Assembly (NCBI GenBank): GCA_030041335.1
Contig: JASHOB010000125.1
Location: 1 to 64,000, forward strand
Reading direction: 5' to 3'
Source of the DNA: Alphaproteobacteria bacterium
GTDB taxonomy: Bacteria; Pseudomonadota; Alphaproteobacteria; ATCC43930; CGMCC-115725
DNA: 64,000 bases
This document shows positions 1 through 8,838 of the stretch, piece by piece. Position 1 is the first letter of the stretch, and each line of letters starts with the position of its first letter. A program made the translations under genes and the position numbers. The notes beneath the pieces were generated by a model. It did no database searches. It was not told where the DNA came from and saw only the letters and a program-made list of their open reading frames with translations.

Positions 1-184
1 GCGCGAGCGCGATATTCTCCAGGAACGCCGCCTGCGCGACGAGCCGACCACACTCGAAGATCTGGCGCAAAAATACGGCGTGTCGCGCGAGCGAGTGCGG
101 CAAATCGAGGTTCGCGCCTTCGACAAGCTGCAAGCACGGATCAAGGCAGCGGCTGCCGAACGGAAGCTGTTGCAGACCCACTAA
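1..184 (+). CDS. rpoH: RNA polymerase sigma-32 factor RpoH, C-terminal end (5' truncated by window)
   Basis: The frame beginning at base 2 reads into the window without a start and ends with TAA at 182-184, giving about 60 residues. They form sigma region 4.2: the helix-turn-helix core YGVSRERVRQIE that contacts the -35 element, preceded by ERRLRDEPTTLEDLA, which is characteristic of the heat-shock sigma factor rather than RpoD. RpoH directs RNA polymerase to heat-shock promoters for chaperones and ATP-dependent proteases. The gene is convergent with the Anbu hydrolase gene and separated from it by a GC-rich hairpin. Only the extreme C terminus is visible, so intactness of the rest cannot be judged. 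Confidence 0.85.
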   Translation, partial: RERDILQERRLRDEPTTLEDLAQKYGVSRERVRQIEVRAFDKLQARIKAAAAERKLLQTH

Positions 185-286
185 GCGCGGAGACGACCCC
201 CGGTTTCAAATCGGCCTGGGGCAGTGCGGCGGCTACTTTCGTTGTCGAGAGCGGCGCGCCAACAATTGATTGCACTCCATCGGCTG

Positions 287-314
287 CGGGCGAAGCCCGG
301 GCCCGCGGGGCCCG
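287..314. terminator. GC-rich hairpins between convergent rpoH and Anbu genes
   Basis: Two adjacent perfect hairpins lie between the two stop codons: CGGGC/GCCCG around GAA at 287-299, and a 7-bp stem at 298-304/308-314 around GCG. They share bases and so are mutually exclusive. Neither is followed by a clear U-run on either strand, so the terminator role rests on position and stem strength. Confidence 0.35.
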
Positions 315-317
315 CGA

Positions 318-1058
318 TCATTTTGCCGCCCAGGTCGGACGCGGAATGGCGCGATAAGCCTCGCGCAGCGCCACCGACCAGCGTTCGCGGATCATCCGGA
401 AATATTCGTCTTCCTCGGTGATGCGGCGGCGCAATTCGACGCGAAATTCATCGCGGCGATAGACCAGCAGATCGATCGGCAATCCCACGGTCAGATTGCT
501 GCGGATGGTCGAATCCATCGACACCAAAGCGAGTTTAACGCCGTCATAGAGTTCAGTCTCGTGGCGCGCCGCCCGGTCGAGGATTGGCTTGCCGTACTTA
601 TGCTCGCCGATCTGCAGGAACGGTGTATCCACGGTGGCCTCGATAAAATTGCCAGCAGCGTAGATCTGGTAGAGCCGATAATCGCCGCCCCGGATCTGGC
701 CTGCAAGCAGCAGGGAAATGTCGAACGAGATGTGCTGCGCCTCTAAGGTTGGGGCATCGACCCGGTAGACGCGGCGCACGGACTCGCCGACCAACTGTGC
801 GGCACGGAACATGGTGCCGACTGAGGACAAAGTCTCGGTCTCGGCGCCCGCGCCGGCGATGCCCTCCTTGAGCATGTTGACGACACTCTGGCTGGAGGCC
901 AGGTTGCCGGCGGTCATGAGCACAAGGACTCGCTCGCCCGGGGTCTCGAAGACATGCATCTTGGAAAAGGTCGCGATGTTGTCGACCCCTGCGTTTGATC
1001 GCGTGTCCGACAGCATCACCAGCCCATCCGCGAGATAAAGCCCGACACAATATGTCAT
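318..1058 (-). CDS. Anbu-type proteasome-related N-terminal-nucleophile hydrolase
   Basis: A 246-residue protein of the Anbu (ancestral beta subunit) family, bacterial relatives of proteasome beta subunits. I chose the ATG at 1058 because it places Thr directly after Met (MTYCVGLYLADGLVMLSDTR), giving the N-terminal Thr nucleophile once Met is removed. Counting that Thr as 1, Asp17 and Lys32 match the conserved catalytic Asp and Lys of the proteasome fold. GAGGGA upstream is a good ribosome-binding site; a longer frame from 1091 would bury the Thr. Known Anbu proteins assemble into open, washer-like rings, and their physiological substrates are unknown. It is the last gene of a cluster with a transglutaminase-like protease, an alpha-E protein and an ATP-grasp ligase, the classic Anbu neighbourhood. 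Confidence 0.88.
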   Translation of the reverse strand: MTYCVGLYLADGLVMLSDTRSNAGVDNIATFSKMHVFETPGERVLVLMTAGNLASSQSVVNMLKEGIAGAGAETETLSSVGTMFRAAQLVGESVRRVYRVDAPTLEAQHISFDISLLLAGQIRGGDYRLYQIYAAGNFIEATVDTPFLQIGEHKYGKPILDRAARHETELYDGVKLALVSMDSTIRSNLTVGLPIDLLVYRRDEFRVELRRRITEEDEYFRMIRERWSVALREAYRAIPRPTWAAK

Positions 1059-1162
1059 CTTTTCCCTCGCATCCCCCTCGAATCCCGCCATGTCAGGATA
1101 CCCCTTTTGTGGGCACGTCGGCGGAGACGCGTTAAAGCGATTCGCGGCTTTCGGAAATACCC

Positions 1163-1978
1163 CTACTGATCGCCGCCCTGGCGACGGATTTCGACTTCCG
1201 TGCTCAGGCTTTGCTCGTCGTGGCCACGGCGCAGCGCACGCACCGGCGCCGCCGCACTGGAATCGAGCCCGACGGCGACACGAATATAGTTCTCGGTTGG
1301 GCAGACGCGATGGGCGGCATCGAAGCCAATCCAGCCCAGTTCCGGCACGAATGCCTCTGCCCAGGCATGGCTCGAATCACTGGACTGGCTGGGGATGCTG
1401 GTCCAGCGATAGCCGCTGACGTAGCGCGCCGGGATGCCCATGAGCCGTGCCGCCGCGCAGAAGACATGGGCGTGATCGTGGCACACGCCGAAGCCTTGAG
1501 CCAGTGCGCGCGCGGCCGTGGTGGTGCCGTTGCCGGCATCGGGGCGATAATCGAGCCGGTCGCGCACCCGGTTCATCAACCGGTGCAGGCGTTCGAGGTC
1601 GCGCTTTTGCGCTCCGCCATCGCGAGCCAGCGTCGCGATCGTGTCACAGGGCGCGGTCAATGGCGTGGTGCGGAGAAAGAACAAGGGAGGCAGCGGCTCG
1701 ACCGTGCCGAGCGCGATTCCGTCTGCGCGCCGGGTCTCGACCTCGCCGGCGGCGGTGAAGACGGCTTCGCGATGCGGCCGGTCGATGGTTTGGCAGTGGA
1801 CGATGTTACCCAGCCCGTCGACCAACCGAGGCAGCACACCGACCCCGTCGCCGGCGACGCGCCAGTTCAACACCCTCAGCCCCTCGTAGGGCCGGGGTTC
1901 CAGCCGCAACGTCTGAATGGTGTAGCGGACCGGGCCGCTATAGCGATAGAGCGCGCGATGAATGACTACGAGGCGCAT
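1163..1978 (-). CDS. Transglutaminase-like cysteine protease of the Anbu cluster
   Basis: A 271-residue protein. The N-terminal portion (about residues 1-85, MRLVVIHRALYRYSGPV) matches the beta-sandwich region that precedes bacterial transglutaminase cores. The papain-like triad is visible: Cys in GFGVCHDHAHVF, His in SSHAWAEAF and Asp in GWIGFDAAHR. Such proteins are thought to act as peptidases or amidases more often than as cross-linkers. The ATG at 1978 leaves a 4-base gap to the upstream alpha-E stop, so the two are co-transcribed and probably coupled. There is no signal peptide, so it should act in the cytoplasm with its neighbours. Anbu follows after about 100 bases. Confidence 0.88.
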   Translation of the reverse strand: MRLVVIHRALYRYSGPVRYTIQTLRLEPRPYEGLRVLNWRVAGDGVGVLPRLVDGLGNIVHCQTIDRPHREAVFTAAGEVETRRADGIALGTVEPLPPLFFLRTTPLTAPCDTIATLARDGGAQKRDLERLHRLMNRVRDRLDYRPDAGNGTTTAARALAQGFGVCHDHAHVFCAAARLMGIPARYVSGYRWTSIPSQSSDSSHAWAEAFVPELGWIGFDAAHRVCPTENYIRVAVGLDSSAAAPVRALRRGHDEQSLSTEVEIRRQGGDQ

Positions 1979-1983
1979 GACGG

Positions 1984-2928
1984 TCAGGCGAGATAGAAGC
2001 TCGAAATTTGGCGGCCGAGATCGATCGATCGGTCGATGAAATCGGTGAGGAATTCGTGTAGACCGGCCTGAAAAATGTCCTGGATCCGGCCGTAGCGCAA
2101 ACGCGCGTGCATGGCACCTGCCAGCCGATGACATTCGCCGCGCTTGCCGCCATGGGATTCGGCCAGCAGCGTCAGGTATTGATTGATCTGGTCATGGCAG
2201 GCCATCAGCGATCGCGGCATTTCCGGCCGCAACAGCAGCAGTTCGGCGATGAGCCACGGCTTCAGCCGGTCGTGATAGACCCAGTGATAGGCGCGCAACG
2301 CCGATACCGAGCGCAGGATCGATTGCCATTGGTAATAATCCAGCGCCCCGCCGACGCCTTCATGTTGCGGCAACAGCACGTAATATTTGACGTCGAGAAT
2401 GCGGGCGGTATTGTCGGCGCGTTCTATGAAAGTACCGAGACGGGTGAAGTAGAACGCGTCGTTGCGCAGCATCGTGCTGGCATAGGCGCCGTTGAACAAG
2501 AGCGAGCGCTCGCGCACCCAATCGAGAAAGCGCAATAGCCCTTCCGAGGATTTGAGATCCAGTTTTAGATTGCGGACGTCGAGCCAGGTCTCGTTGAGCG
2601 CGTCCCACATATCCATGGTGAGTGCGGTGCGAACCGTGCGAGCGTTGCGCCGCGCGGTTTCGATCGATGAAAGGATGCTCGACGGATTGTCGGGATCGCG
2701 CACAAGATAGTCGATCACCGTGCGCTGCTCGGCCTCCGCATATTTTTGGAAATACCCCGGCTCGCAGCCGGTTGCGATCAGTGTCGAAAGCCACTCATTG
2801 CCGCCGCTGCCGAGGGAGCGCGCCATGCTGGCCATGCGATGCCCCACCGCGACGATGCGCGCGACATTCTCCGCACGCTCCAGATACCGTGCCAGCCAGT
2901 AGAGGGAGTCGGCGGCACGACTTAGCAT
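1984..2928 (-). CDS. Alpha-E domain protein (DUF403)
   Basis: A 314-residue all-helical protein that starts MLSRAADSLYWLARYLERAE and ends DLGRQISSFYLA, both typical of the family. The family has no established enzyme activity; it almost always accompanies a circularly permuted ATP-grasp protein and a transglutaminase-like protein and has been proposed to take part in the same peptide modification. The start at 2928 fits the family N-terminus. A longer open frame reaching 3258 runs back through a hairpin-rich spacer and the end of the upstream gene and is not expected to be translated. Function inferred from context only. Confidence 0.85.
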   Translation of the reverse strand: MLSRAADSLYWLARYLERAENVARIVAVGHRMASMARSLGSGGNEWLSTLIATGCEPGYFQKYAEAEQRTVIDYLVRDPDNPSSILSSIETARRNARTVRTALTMDMWDALNETWLDVRNLKLDLKSSEGLLRFLDWVRERSLLFNGAYASTMLRNDAFYFTRLGTFIERADNTARILDVKYYVLLPQHEGVGGALDYYQWQSILRSVSALRAYHWVYHDRLKPWLIAELLLLRPEMPRSLMACHDQINQYLTLLAESHGGKRGECHRLAGAMHARLRYGRIQDIFQAGLHEFLTDFIDRSIDLGRQISSFYLA

Positions 2929-2954
2929 GGAACGACAAACGGCGAATCTGTCCG

Positions 2955-2978
2955 CGCTCCACCCGCGAGGGTGGAGCG
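2955..2978. repeat. Perfect 10-bp stem, 4-base loop hairpin
   Basis: CGCTCCACCC and GGGTGGAGCG flank a GCGA loop in the spacer between the ATP-grasp and alpha-E genes. There is no U-run, so it is more likely an RNA-stability, attenuation or REP-like element than a simple terminator. Confidence 0.55.
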
Positions 2979-3042
2979 GGCAGAGAAGCGAACGGGCCTC
3001 GCTCCGGCTCGCCTCACCTTCCGCTCCGGCCTGCTCTTGGAG

Positions 3043-3061
3043 GCGGCGGAGTAACCGCCGC
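3043..3061. repeat. 7-bp stem hairpin after the ATP-grasp gene
   Basis: GCGGCGG and CCGCCGC pair around AGTAA, 22 bases past the ATP-grasp stop on the minus strand. With the hairpin at 2955-2978 it makes a two-hairpin spacer inside the Anbu cluster. Confidence 0.45.
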
Positions 3062-3082
3062 GAACCCAACGGATTTCGGTCA

Positions 3083-4498
3083 TCACCGTTCCAGCACCCA
3101 CGTGTCCTTGGTGCCACCGCCCTGACTGGAATTAACCACGAGCGACCCCTCGCGCATGGCGACGCGCGTGAGCCCGCCTGGCACGATGCGCACTTCCTTG
3201 CCGTAGAGTACAAAGGGCCGCAGATCGACGTGACGCGGAGCGATACCGGCTTCCACATAAGTCGGGCAAGTCGACAGCGCCAAGGTCGGTTGCGCGATAT
3301 AGGCGTCAGGATGTGCCTTCAGTTTTTCCGCGAACACGGCGCGCTCGGCAGTGGTGGCGTGCGGCCCAATCAGCATGCCGTAGCCGCCGGAACCGTGCGT
3401 TTCCTTCACCACCAGTTCATGCAGGTGGTCGATGACATAGCCAAAATCGTCGCGCTCCGAGCAGCGATAGGTCGGCACGTTCTTTAGGATCGGCTCCTGA
3501 CCGAGATAGAATTTGATCATCGCCGGAACATAAGGATAGACCGCCTTGTCGTCTGCGATGCCGGCACCACAAGCATTGGCCAGTGTGACGTTGCCGGCGC
3601 GGTAGGCGTTGAACAGTCCCGGCGTGCCGAGCATCGAGTCTGCCCGGAAGGTGAGCGGATCGAGGTAATCGTCATCGACGCGTCGATAGATCACGTCGAC
3701 GCGCTTCAGCCCCTCTGTGGTCCGCATATAGACGACGTTGTCGAGGACGCGCAGATCGACGCCCTCCACCAGCTCCAGCCCCATCTCGTCGGCGAGGAAG
3801 GAATGCTCATAATAGGCGCTGTTAAAGGAACCGGGCGTCAGCAGCACTACATTTGGCTCGCCCGCGCAGTTGACCGGCGCCACCGATGCCAGCACATCGC
3901 GCAGCTCCTCGGGATAGTTCGACACCGGCGCCACCGGATGCCGACCCATCAAATCCGGAAACAACCGCAGCATCGCCTCGCGATTTTCGAGCATGTAGGA
4001 CACGCCCGACGGCGTCCGACAATTGTCCTCAAGCACATAGAAGTTGTGCGCGTCGGTGCGGACGATGTCGATGCCGGCGACATGGGTATAGACGCGCTGT
4101 GGAGGATCCAACCCCTGCATCTCGGCACGGAACGATTCGTTATGCAGGATCAGTTTCTCCGAGACATGGCCGGCGCGCAGAATGTCGCGGTCGTGATAGA
4201 TGTCGTAGAGAAAGGCGTTAAGCGCGGTCACTCGCTGCGTCAAGCCGCGCGACAGCACGTCCCATTCGGAGGCGCCGATAATACGCGGCACGATGTCAAA
4301 CGGAATGAGCCGTTCGGGATCGCCGCCTTCGGCATATACCGCGAACGTGATGCCGATGCGGCGGAACAGCAATTCCGCCTCTTTCTGTTTGAGCGCCAAT
4401 AGCTCCCGCGGCGTCTCCGCAAGCCAGCGCCGCACGATCTCATAGGGCTGACGGCAGTGTTCCCCGTCGCCGGTCTCGTCAAAGGCGGTCATGACCAT
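3083..4498 (-). CDS. Circularly permuted ATP-grasp family ligase of the Anbu cluster
   Basis: A 471-residue protein of the circularly permuted ATP-grasp type 2 family (former DUF404/DUF407). Recognisable segments are VLEDNCRTPSGVSYMLENRE, RRVDDDYLDPLTFR, VKETHGSGGYGMLIGP (likely nucleotide-binding loop) and the ending LVVNSSQGGGTKDTWVLE. ATP-grasp enzymes join a carboxylate to an amine through an acyl phosphate; members with alpha-E and transglutaminase partners are predicted peptide ligases with unknown substrates. Position at the 5' end makes it first in the cluster. Translation may begin at the second ATG (base 4492), which has better spacing from GGGA than the first. It lies about 170 bases downstream of nadK on the same strand. 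Confidence 0.9.
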   Translation of the reverse strand: MVMTAFDETGDGEHCRQPYEIVRRWLAETPRELLALKQKEAELLFRRIGITFAVYAEGGDPERLIPFDIVPRIIGASEWDVLSRGLTQRVTALNAFLYDIYHDRDILRAGHVSEKLILHNESFRAEMQGLDPPQRVYTHVAGIDIVRTDAHNFYVLEDNCRTPSGVSYMLENREAMLRLFPDLMGRHPVAPVSNYPEELRDVLASVAPVNCAGEPNVVLLTPGSFNSAYYEHSFLADEMGLELVEGVDLRVLDNVVYMRTTEGLKRVDVIYRRVDDDYLDPLTFRADSMLGTPGLFNAYRAGNVTLANACGAGIADDKAVYPYVPAMIKFYLGQEPILKNVPTYRCSERDDFGYVIDHLHELVVKETHGSGGYGMLIGPHATTAERAVFAEKLKAHPDAYIAQPTLALSTCPTYVEAGIAPRHVDLRPFVLYGKEVRIVPGGLTRVAMREGSLVVNSSQGGGTKDTWVLER

Positions 4499-4666
4499 AT
4501 TCCCGGAACATGTCTATGCAATCGGCAGGCCATTGGCCCGCCCCAAACCCCGCACGAAGCCCCCGGCAAAACTGGTTGTTGCGTGCGGGCCATGGCCTCT
4601 GCCGCTTCCCTTCGACCCTCGATCTAGTGCGATCTGGTCTGGAGTCACGATCCATCGCGTTGGTCG

Positions 4667-5437
4667 TTAGCTGAGAAACTGCTCTTTCAGCACCCGTTCT
4701 TCGAGATTGTGCTCGGGATCGAACAACATGGTAAGCGAGATTTCGCTGGCTTCGCGCACCACCACCGAGGCGACATCGCGGATCTCGGTGAAATCGGCGG
4801 CGGCGCTGACCGGGCGGCGCTCGATCTCCAGCACGTCGAACCGCACGGTGGCCAGATGCGGCAGTAAGGCGCCGCGCCAACGCCGTGGCCGAAACGCGCT
4901 GATCGGCGTCAATGCCAGTATCGCCGCGCTCAGCGGAATGATCGGACCGTGTGCCGAGAGGTTGTAGGCGGTGCTGCCGACCGGGGTGGCAACCAACACA
5001 CCGTCGGCCATCAATTCGTCGAGCCGGACCGTCTCGTCGACCGTGATGCGCAGCTTCGCCGCCTGGCGGCCTTGGCGCACCAGCGAAACTTCGTTGATGG
5101 CGATCGCACTATGAGTAGCGCCGGCGCGGTCGGTGGCCGACATCGACAACGGATGGATCGCAACCGGCTGGGCGCGCGCCACGCGCTGTTCGAGGCCGTT
5201 TGGACCATAGCCGTTCATCAGGAAGCCGACGCTGCCGCGGTGCATGCCGTAGAACGGCACGTCGCGCTGGCGATATTTGTGCAGCATCTCCAACATGAAG
5301 CCGTCGCCGCCGAGCACCACGATCAGATCCGCCTGTTCCGGCGGCACCGTGTTGTAACGGGCGTCCAGATCCTTCAGTGCCGCCTGCGCAGCTGGCGCCT
5401 CGCTGGCGACAATGGCGATCTTCGAGGACCCGCTCAT
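4667..5437 (-). CDS. nadK: NAD kinase
   Basis: A 256-residue ATP-dependent NAD kinase that phosphorylates NAD to NADP. The GGDG motif (residues 43-46, [13 protein letters not shown]) carries the catalytic Asp, and the NE-containing segment [10 protein letters not shown] and [20 protein letters not shown] match the conserved NAD-binding and diacylglycerol-kinase-like motifs. Length is normal for short alphaproteobacterial NadK. The start lies 10 bases past the moaA stop, so the two are co-transcribed. About 170 bases follow before the ATP-grasp gene, with no terminator I can recognise. Confidence 0.95.
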   Translation of the reverse strand: MSGSSKIAIVASEAPAAQAALKDLDARYNTVPPEQADLIVVLGGDGFMLEMLHKYRQRDVPFYGMHRGSVGFLMNGYGPNGLEQRVARAQPVAIHPLSMSATDRAGATHSAIAINEVSLVRQGRQAAKLRITVDETVRLDELMADGVLVATPVGSTAYNLSAHGPIIPLSAAILALTPISAFRPRRWRGALLPHLATVRFDVLEIERRPVSAAADFTEIRDVASVVVREASEISLTMLFDPEHNLEERVLKEQFLS

Positions 5438-5447
5438 CAGCGGGGGC

Positions 5448-6440
5448 TTAGCCGCCGGTAACGCTCATATGGCGCGACACGGATGGCCGGTCATGGCGCC
5501 GATCGATGATGAAGTCATGCCCTTTCGGCTTGCGGTCGATGGCATTGCGAATGGCGGCCTCGACCGGCGCGTCACTTTCGGAGGCACGCAACGGCGCACG
5601 CAGATCGGCGGCATCCTCCTGGCCAAGGCACATATAGAGCGTGCCGGTGCAGGTCAGCCGCACGCGATTGCAGCTTTCGCAGAAATTATGGGTCATCGGC
5701 GTGATCAGCCCGAGACGCCGACCCGTCTCACGCACGGTGTAGTAGTGCGCAGGCCCGCCGGTGCGGTAGTCGCTCTCGTCCAGGGTCCAGCTCTTGCGCA
5801 ATCGTGACCGCACCATCGAGAGCGGTAGATACTGGTCGACGCGCGTGCCCGATCCAACCTCGCCCAGGGGCATCACCTCGATAAGGGTCAGATCGAAACC
5901 CTCCTCGCCGCACCAGGCAATCAAGCGGTCGAACTCGTCGTCATTGACGCCCTTCAAGGCTACGGCATTGAGCTTGACTTGCAGGCCCGCCTGCTTCGCC
6001 GCTTCGATGCCCGCCAAAACCTGGTGGAGGCGGCCCCAACGGGTGATCGCCGCAAACTTATCCGCATCGAGCGTGTCGAGCGAGACATTCACGCGCTTAA
6101 CGCCGGCATCCTTTAACTCGTGCGCATAGCGTGCGAGCTGGCTGCCGTTGGTGGTCAGCGTCAACTCATCGAGCGCGCCGGTGCGCAGGTGGCGGCCGAG
6201 TGCACGGAAAAGATGCATGACATTCCGCCTGACCAAGGGCTCGCCGCCGGTAAGCCGCAGTTTCTTGACGCCCAGGCGGATGAAAACGCTCGCAATCCGA
6301 TCTAACTCTTCCAGTGTCAGAATTTCCGCCTTAGGCAGAAATGCCATGTCCTCCGACATGCAATAGACGCAGCGGAAATCGCAGCGATCCGTCACTGACA
6401 CGCGCAAATAGGAGATGGAACGGCCGAAAGGATCGATCAT
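5448..6440 (-). CDS. moaA: GTP 3',8-cyclase MoaA
   Basis: A 330-residue radical SAM enzyme that, with MoaC, converts GTP to cyclic pyranopterin monophosphate, the first step of molybdenum cofactor synthesis. The N-terminal 4Fe-4S motif is CDFRCVYC, the C-terminal cluster is in [20 protein letters not shown], and the essential C-terminal Gly-Gly (SVTGG) is intact. I chose the ATG giving [20 protein letters not shown] by family match; upstream in-frame ATGs at 6473, 6494 and 6521 are possible. It is divergent from mobA, so one control region may serve two cofactor genes. Molybdenum enzymes that could use the product lie at 25-30 kb. Confidence 0.95.
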   Translation of the reverse strand: MIDPFGRSISYLRVSVTDRCDFRCVYCMSEDMAFLPKAEILTLEELDRIASVFIRLGVKKLRLTGGEPLVRRNVMHLFRALGRHLRTGALDELTLTTNGSQLARYAHELKDAGVKRVNVSLDTLDADKFAAITRWGRLHQVLAGIEAAKQAGLQVKLNAVALKGVNDDEFDRLIAWCGEEGFDLTLIEVMPLGEVGSGTRVDQYLPLSMVRSRLRKSWTLDESDYRTGGPAHYYTVRETGRRLGLITPMTHNFCESCNRVRLTCTGTLYMCLGQEDAADLRAPLRASESDAPVEAAIRNAIDRKPKGHDFIIDRRHDRPSVSRHMSVTGG

Positions 6441-6526
6441 AGTCAGGTCACATATGGGCTTAATGCCCTTCATTTTCGAGCAGCCCCATACCATAGTGGC
6501 GTCGGGCCAGGGATCAACCAAAATAT

Positions 6527-7180
6527 ATGGTTGCGGTGACTGTCGAAACCAACGCGATTGCCGGCATTATCCGGGCCGGCGGCCGGTCGCGGCGGCTTGG
6601 CGGCAACAAGGCGATGCGGCCGCTCGGTGCGAAGCCGTTGTTGGCTCATGTGATCTCGCGCGCCAAGCCGCAGGTCGCTTCTTTGGCCCTGAGTGTCAGC
6701 ACCAATCAACCCTCGTTCCGGATCTTCGGCCTGCCGTTCCTGGCCGATCCGGTTGCGGCGTTTCCCGGGCCCTCAGCCGGGATCCTGGCCGGTATGGATT
6801 GGGCGGCCCGACAGGGTACCGAAATCCTGGCGAGCTTCGCGTGCGACACGCCGTTTTTCCCGCTCGATCTGGTGGCGCGCCTCGCCGCGGCGCGCGAGGC
6901 GGACCATGCCGCCATTGCTTGCGCGGTTTCGGGCGGGCGCGTGCACCCGGTTTTCGCACTGTGGCCGGCATCATTGCGCGACGACTTGCGTCGTGCCCTC
7001 TCGGAGCAGGGGGCACGCAAGGTCGATGCCTGGGCCTCGCGTTACCGCCCGACGACGGTGTCGTTCCCGATCGCCGCGTTCGATCCGTTTTGCACCATCA
7101 ACACGCCGGCCGACCCGGCGAAAGCGGAGCCATTGCTTGTCATGGCAGGTCCGTTTGATAATGACGCCCCCGGAGTGTAA
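6527..7180 (+). CDS. mobA: Molybdenum cofactor guanylyltransferase MobA
   Basis: A 217-residue nucleotidyltransferase that attaches GMP to molybdopterin for bis-MGD enzymes. The nucleotide-binding loop [15 protein letters not shown] (about residues 14-28) matches AGGxSxRxGxxK, with Lys present; [13 protein letters not shown] supplies the metal-binding Asp, and [11 protein letters not shown] the usual C-terminal NTPxDL-like segment. It is divergent from moaA and ends 3 bases before chpT. The large subunits at 25-30 kb belong to a family that uses MCD cofactor, made by the related MocA, so MobA probably serves other bis-MGD enzymes such as nitrate reductase or formate dehydrogenase outside this window. 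Confidence 0.92.
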   Translation: MVAVTVETNAIAGIIRAGGRSRRLGGNKAMRPLGAKPLLAHVISRAKPQVASLALSVSTNQPSFRIFGLPFLADPVAAFPGPSAGILAGMDWAARQGTEILASFACDTPFFPLDLVARLAAAREADHAAIACAVSGGRVHPVFALWPASLRDDLRRALSEQGARKVDAWASRYRPTTVSFPIAAFDPFCTINTPADPAKAEPLLVMAGPFDNDAPGV

Positions 7181-7183
7181 GCG

Positions 7184-7798
7184 ATGGGCGCCAGTCTCGA
7201 TACCCGCGTCTCAGAGCTGCTGATCGCGCGTTTGTGCCACGAATTGGCGGGACCAATTTCCGCGGTGGTCAACGGCGTCGAGTTGATGAATGAAGACGAT
7301 CCGGATTTTGTTGCCGACGCGGTGCGTCTCGTCGGCACCAGTGCGCGCACCGCCTCGCGGCGTTTGCAATTCTATCGCTTCGCTTATGGCCCGTTACCGG
7401 GCGAAGGTGCCTCTCCCCAAATTGGTCGCGAGCTGGCGCAAAAATACTTCGAGACGGGCAACACACGTTGCGACTGGCCGGCGGAAGAGACGCGTTCGCT
7501 CGCCTGGCAACGGCTCGCCTGTGTGCTGTTGGTGCTCGCCGCCGAGGCGCTGCCTCGCGGCGGAACCGTGAGCGTACGCGGCCATGGCGCTGGCATGGTG
7601 GTCGAGGCCGAGGGCGACACAGTGCGGCTCGCACCGGAGGCACATGCCGGCTTGCGCGCCGATCTGCCGATCGAGAATCTGACGGCGCGCGGCGTTCACG
7701 CCCATCTCTGTCAGCGCTTCGCCGCCGCCCTGAATTTGCGCGTTGTGCCGCCGCGACCCGAGCCGCGTCGTTTGCGCATCGAACTGAGCGCGGCATGA
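7184..7798 (+). CDS. chpT: Histidine phosphotransferase ChpT
   Basis: A 204-residue protein whose N-terminal helix RLCHELAGPISAVVNGVEL carries the phosphorylated His (residue 19), matching ChpT. The rest resembles a degenerate histidine-kinase ATPase-like domain without the usual N, G1 and G2 ATP-binding boxes, as expected. ChpT relays phosphate from the kinase CckA to CtrA and CpdR, linking cell cycle and motility regulation in alphaproteobacteria. The start lies 3 bases after mobA, suggesting co-transcription, which is functionally unrelated. This gene is the best taxonomic marker in the window. Confidence 0.88.
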   Translation: MGASLDTRVSELLIARLCHELAGPISAVVNGVELMNEDDPDFVADAVRLVGTSARTASRRLQFYRFAYGPLPGEGASPQIGRELAQKYFETGNTRCDWPAEETRSLAWQRLACVLLVLAAEALPRGGTVSVRGHGAGMVVEAEGDTVRLAPEAHAGLRADLPIENLTARGVHAHLCQRFAAALNLRVVPPRPEPRRLRIELSAA

Positions 7799-7924
7799 TC
7801 AGGTCAGCGACAGAAATCGGGCGCCCCCGGCTGAGCCATCGTTACGCCTGACGCCGCGGGTCCCGTTCCCGCCCGAAAGCGATGACCGGCGGCGGCGATG
7901 CTGTCGGCATTTACCGTTGCGCGA

Positions 7925-7940
7925 CCTCGTGCCCACGAGG
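7925..7940. terminator. Hairpin between convergent chpT and methyltransferase genes
   Basis: CCTCGT and ACGAGG pair around GCCC just after the minus-strand methyltransferase stop and about 130 bases after chpT. There is no U-run; the terminator role rests on position. Confidence 0.3.
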
Positions 7941-7945
7941 CGAAG

Positions 7946-8713
7946 TCAGACGGGCCGCGCCTTGATCATGGCGGTGTCGAGCTCGAAACTGCCGTCTTCG
8001 GCGACGGCGAAATGCTGCCGCGCTGGCGCCGCCACCAGACGCTGCAGGGCGCGAATCGCCTCGGCCTGAACCGCCGGCGTATTCATGCGCTCGAGCCACG
8101 GTCCAAAGGCGATCGCGATGCGTCGCTCCCTAATCGCGACGACTTCGAAGCCGGCCGCGGCGAGTGCCGCGCGAAATTCCGCCACCGAATAGTTGCGCAC
8201 GTGCGACGGATCGCGCAGCAGCTCGAAAGCCTGGAGAAACGTGTCGAGCGCCGGCTTGCCAGGGGAAACGGTGTCGATAAAAACCGCGCTGCCGTCGGCC
8301 TTGACCACGCGCCGCGCTTCGGCCAGCGCCGCGCCGAGGTCGGTCCAGTGATGCATGCTGAAGCGCGTCATCACCGTATCGAATTCACCCTCGGCAAAAG
8401 GCAATGCTTCGACCGCGCCTTGGCGCGTCGTGATGTTGCTGAGGCCGCGTCGCTTCGCTTCGACGGCGACCGCCTCGATCATCTCGCGCGACAGATCAAA
8501 GGCAACCACCTCCGCGACCGCCGGGGCCACCGCGAAGGCGGCATGACCGCCGCCACAGCCGAGATCGAGCACGCGCGTCTCTTTCCGATCCCGCATCATC
8601 GCCGTGAGATCGATCAGGTCTTCGCCTTGGCTGTGCGTGATGCTGTTGACGTAGGCGGCCGCGCGCGGACCGAATTGGTTCACCACCAAGGTTTCGTGAG
8701 TCTTAGCTTCCAT
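7946..8713 (-). CDS. Class I SAM-dependent methyltransferase
   Basis: A 255-residue methyltransferase of the UbiE/YafE-like type. Motif I is VLDLGCGGGHAAF (SAM-binding glycine loop), followed by VVAFDLSREMI (acidic residue for the ribose), and FDTVMTRFSMHHWTD corresponds to motif II. The substrate cannot be told; relatives act on small molecules or quinone-like compounds. I chose the ATG at 8713 because GAGGCGACG sits directly upstream; an in-frame ATG at 8743 lacks such a site. It is monocistronic, convergent with chpT. Confidence 0.85.
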   Translation of the reverse strand: MEAKTHETLVVNQFGPRAAAYVNSITHSQGEDLIDLTAMMRDRKETRVLDLGCGGGHAAFAVAPAVAEVVAFDLSREMIEAVAVEAKRRGLSNITTRQGAVEALPFAEGEFDTVMTRFSMHHWTDLGAALAEARRVVKADGSAVFIDTVSPGKPALDTFLQAFELLRDPSHVRNYSVAEFRAALAAAGFEVVAIRERRIAIAFGPWLERMNTPAVQAEAIRALQRLVAAPARQHFAVAEDGSFELDTAMIKARPV

Positions 8714-8838
8714 CGTCGCCTCTGCATTTGCCGGCCATAGCAACGCGCCAAACGCCTCGAGGTCAAGCCCGGCTCGGCCTCCTGCCCGGCTCGGCGCTGC
8801 GGGGTGTGTCGGATTGACGAAGCGTGTCGCGCACCAGC

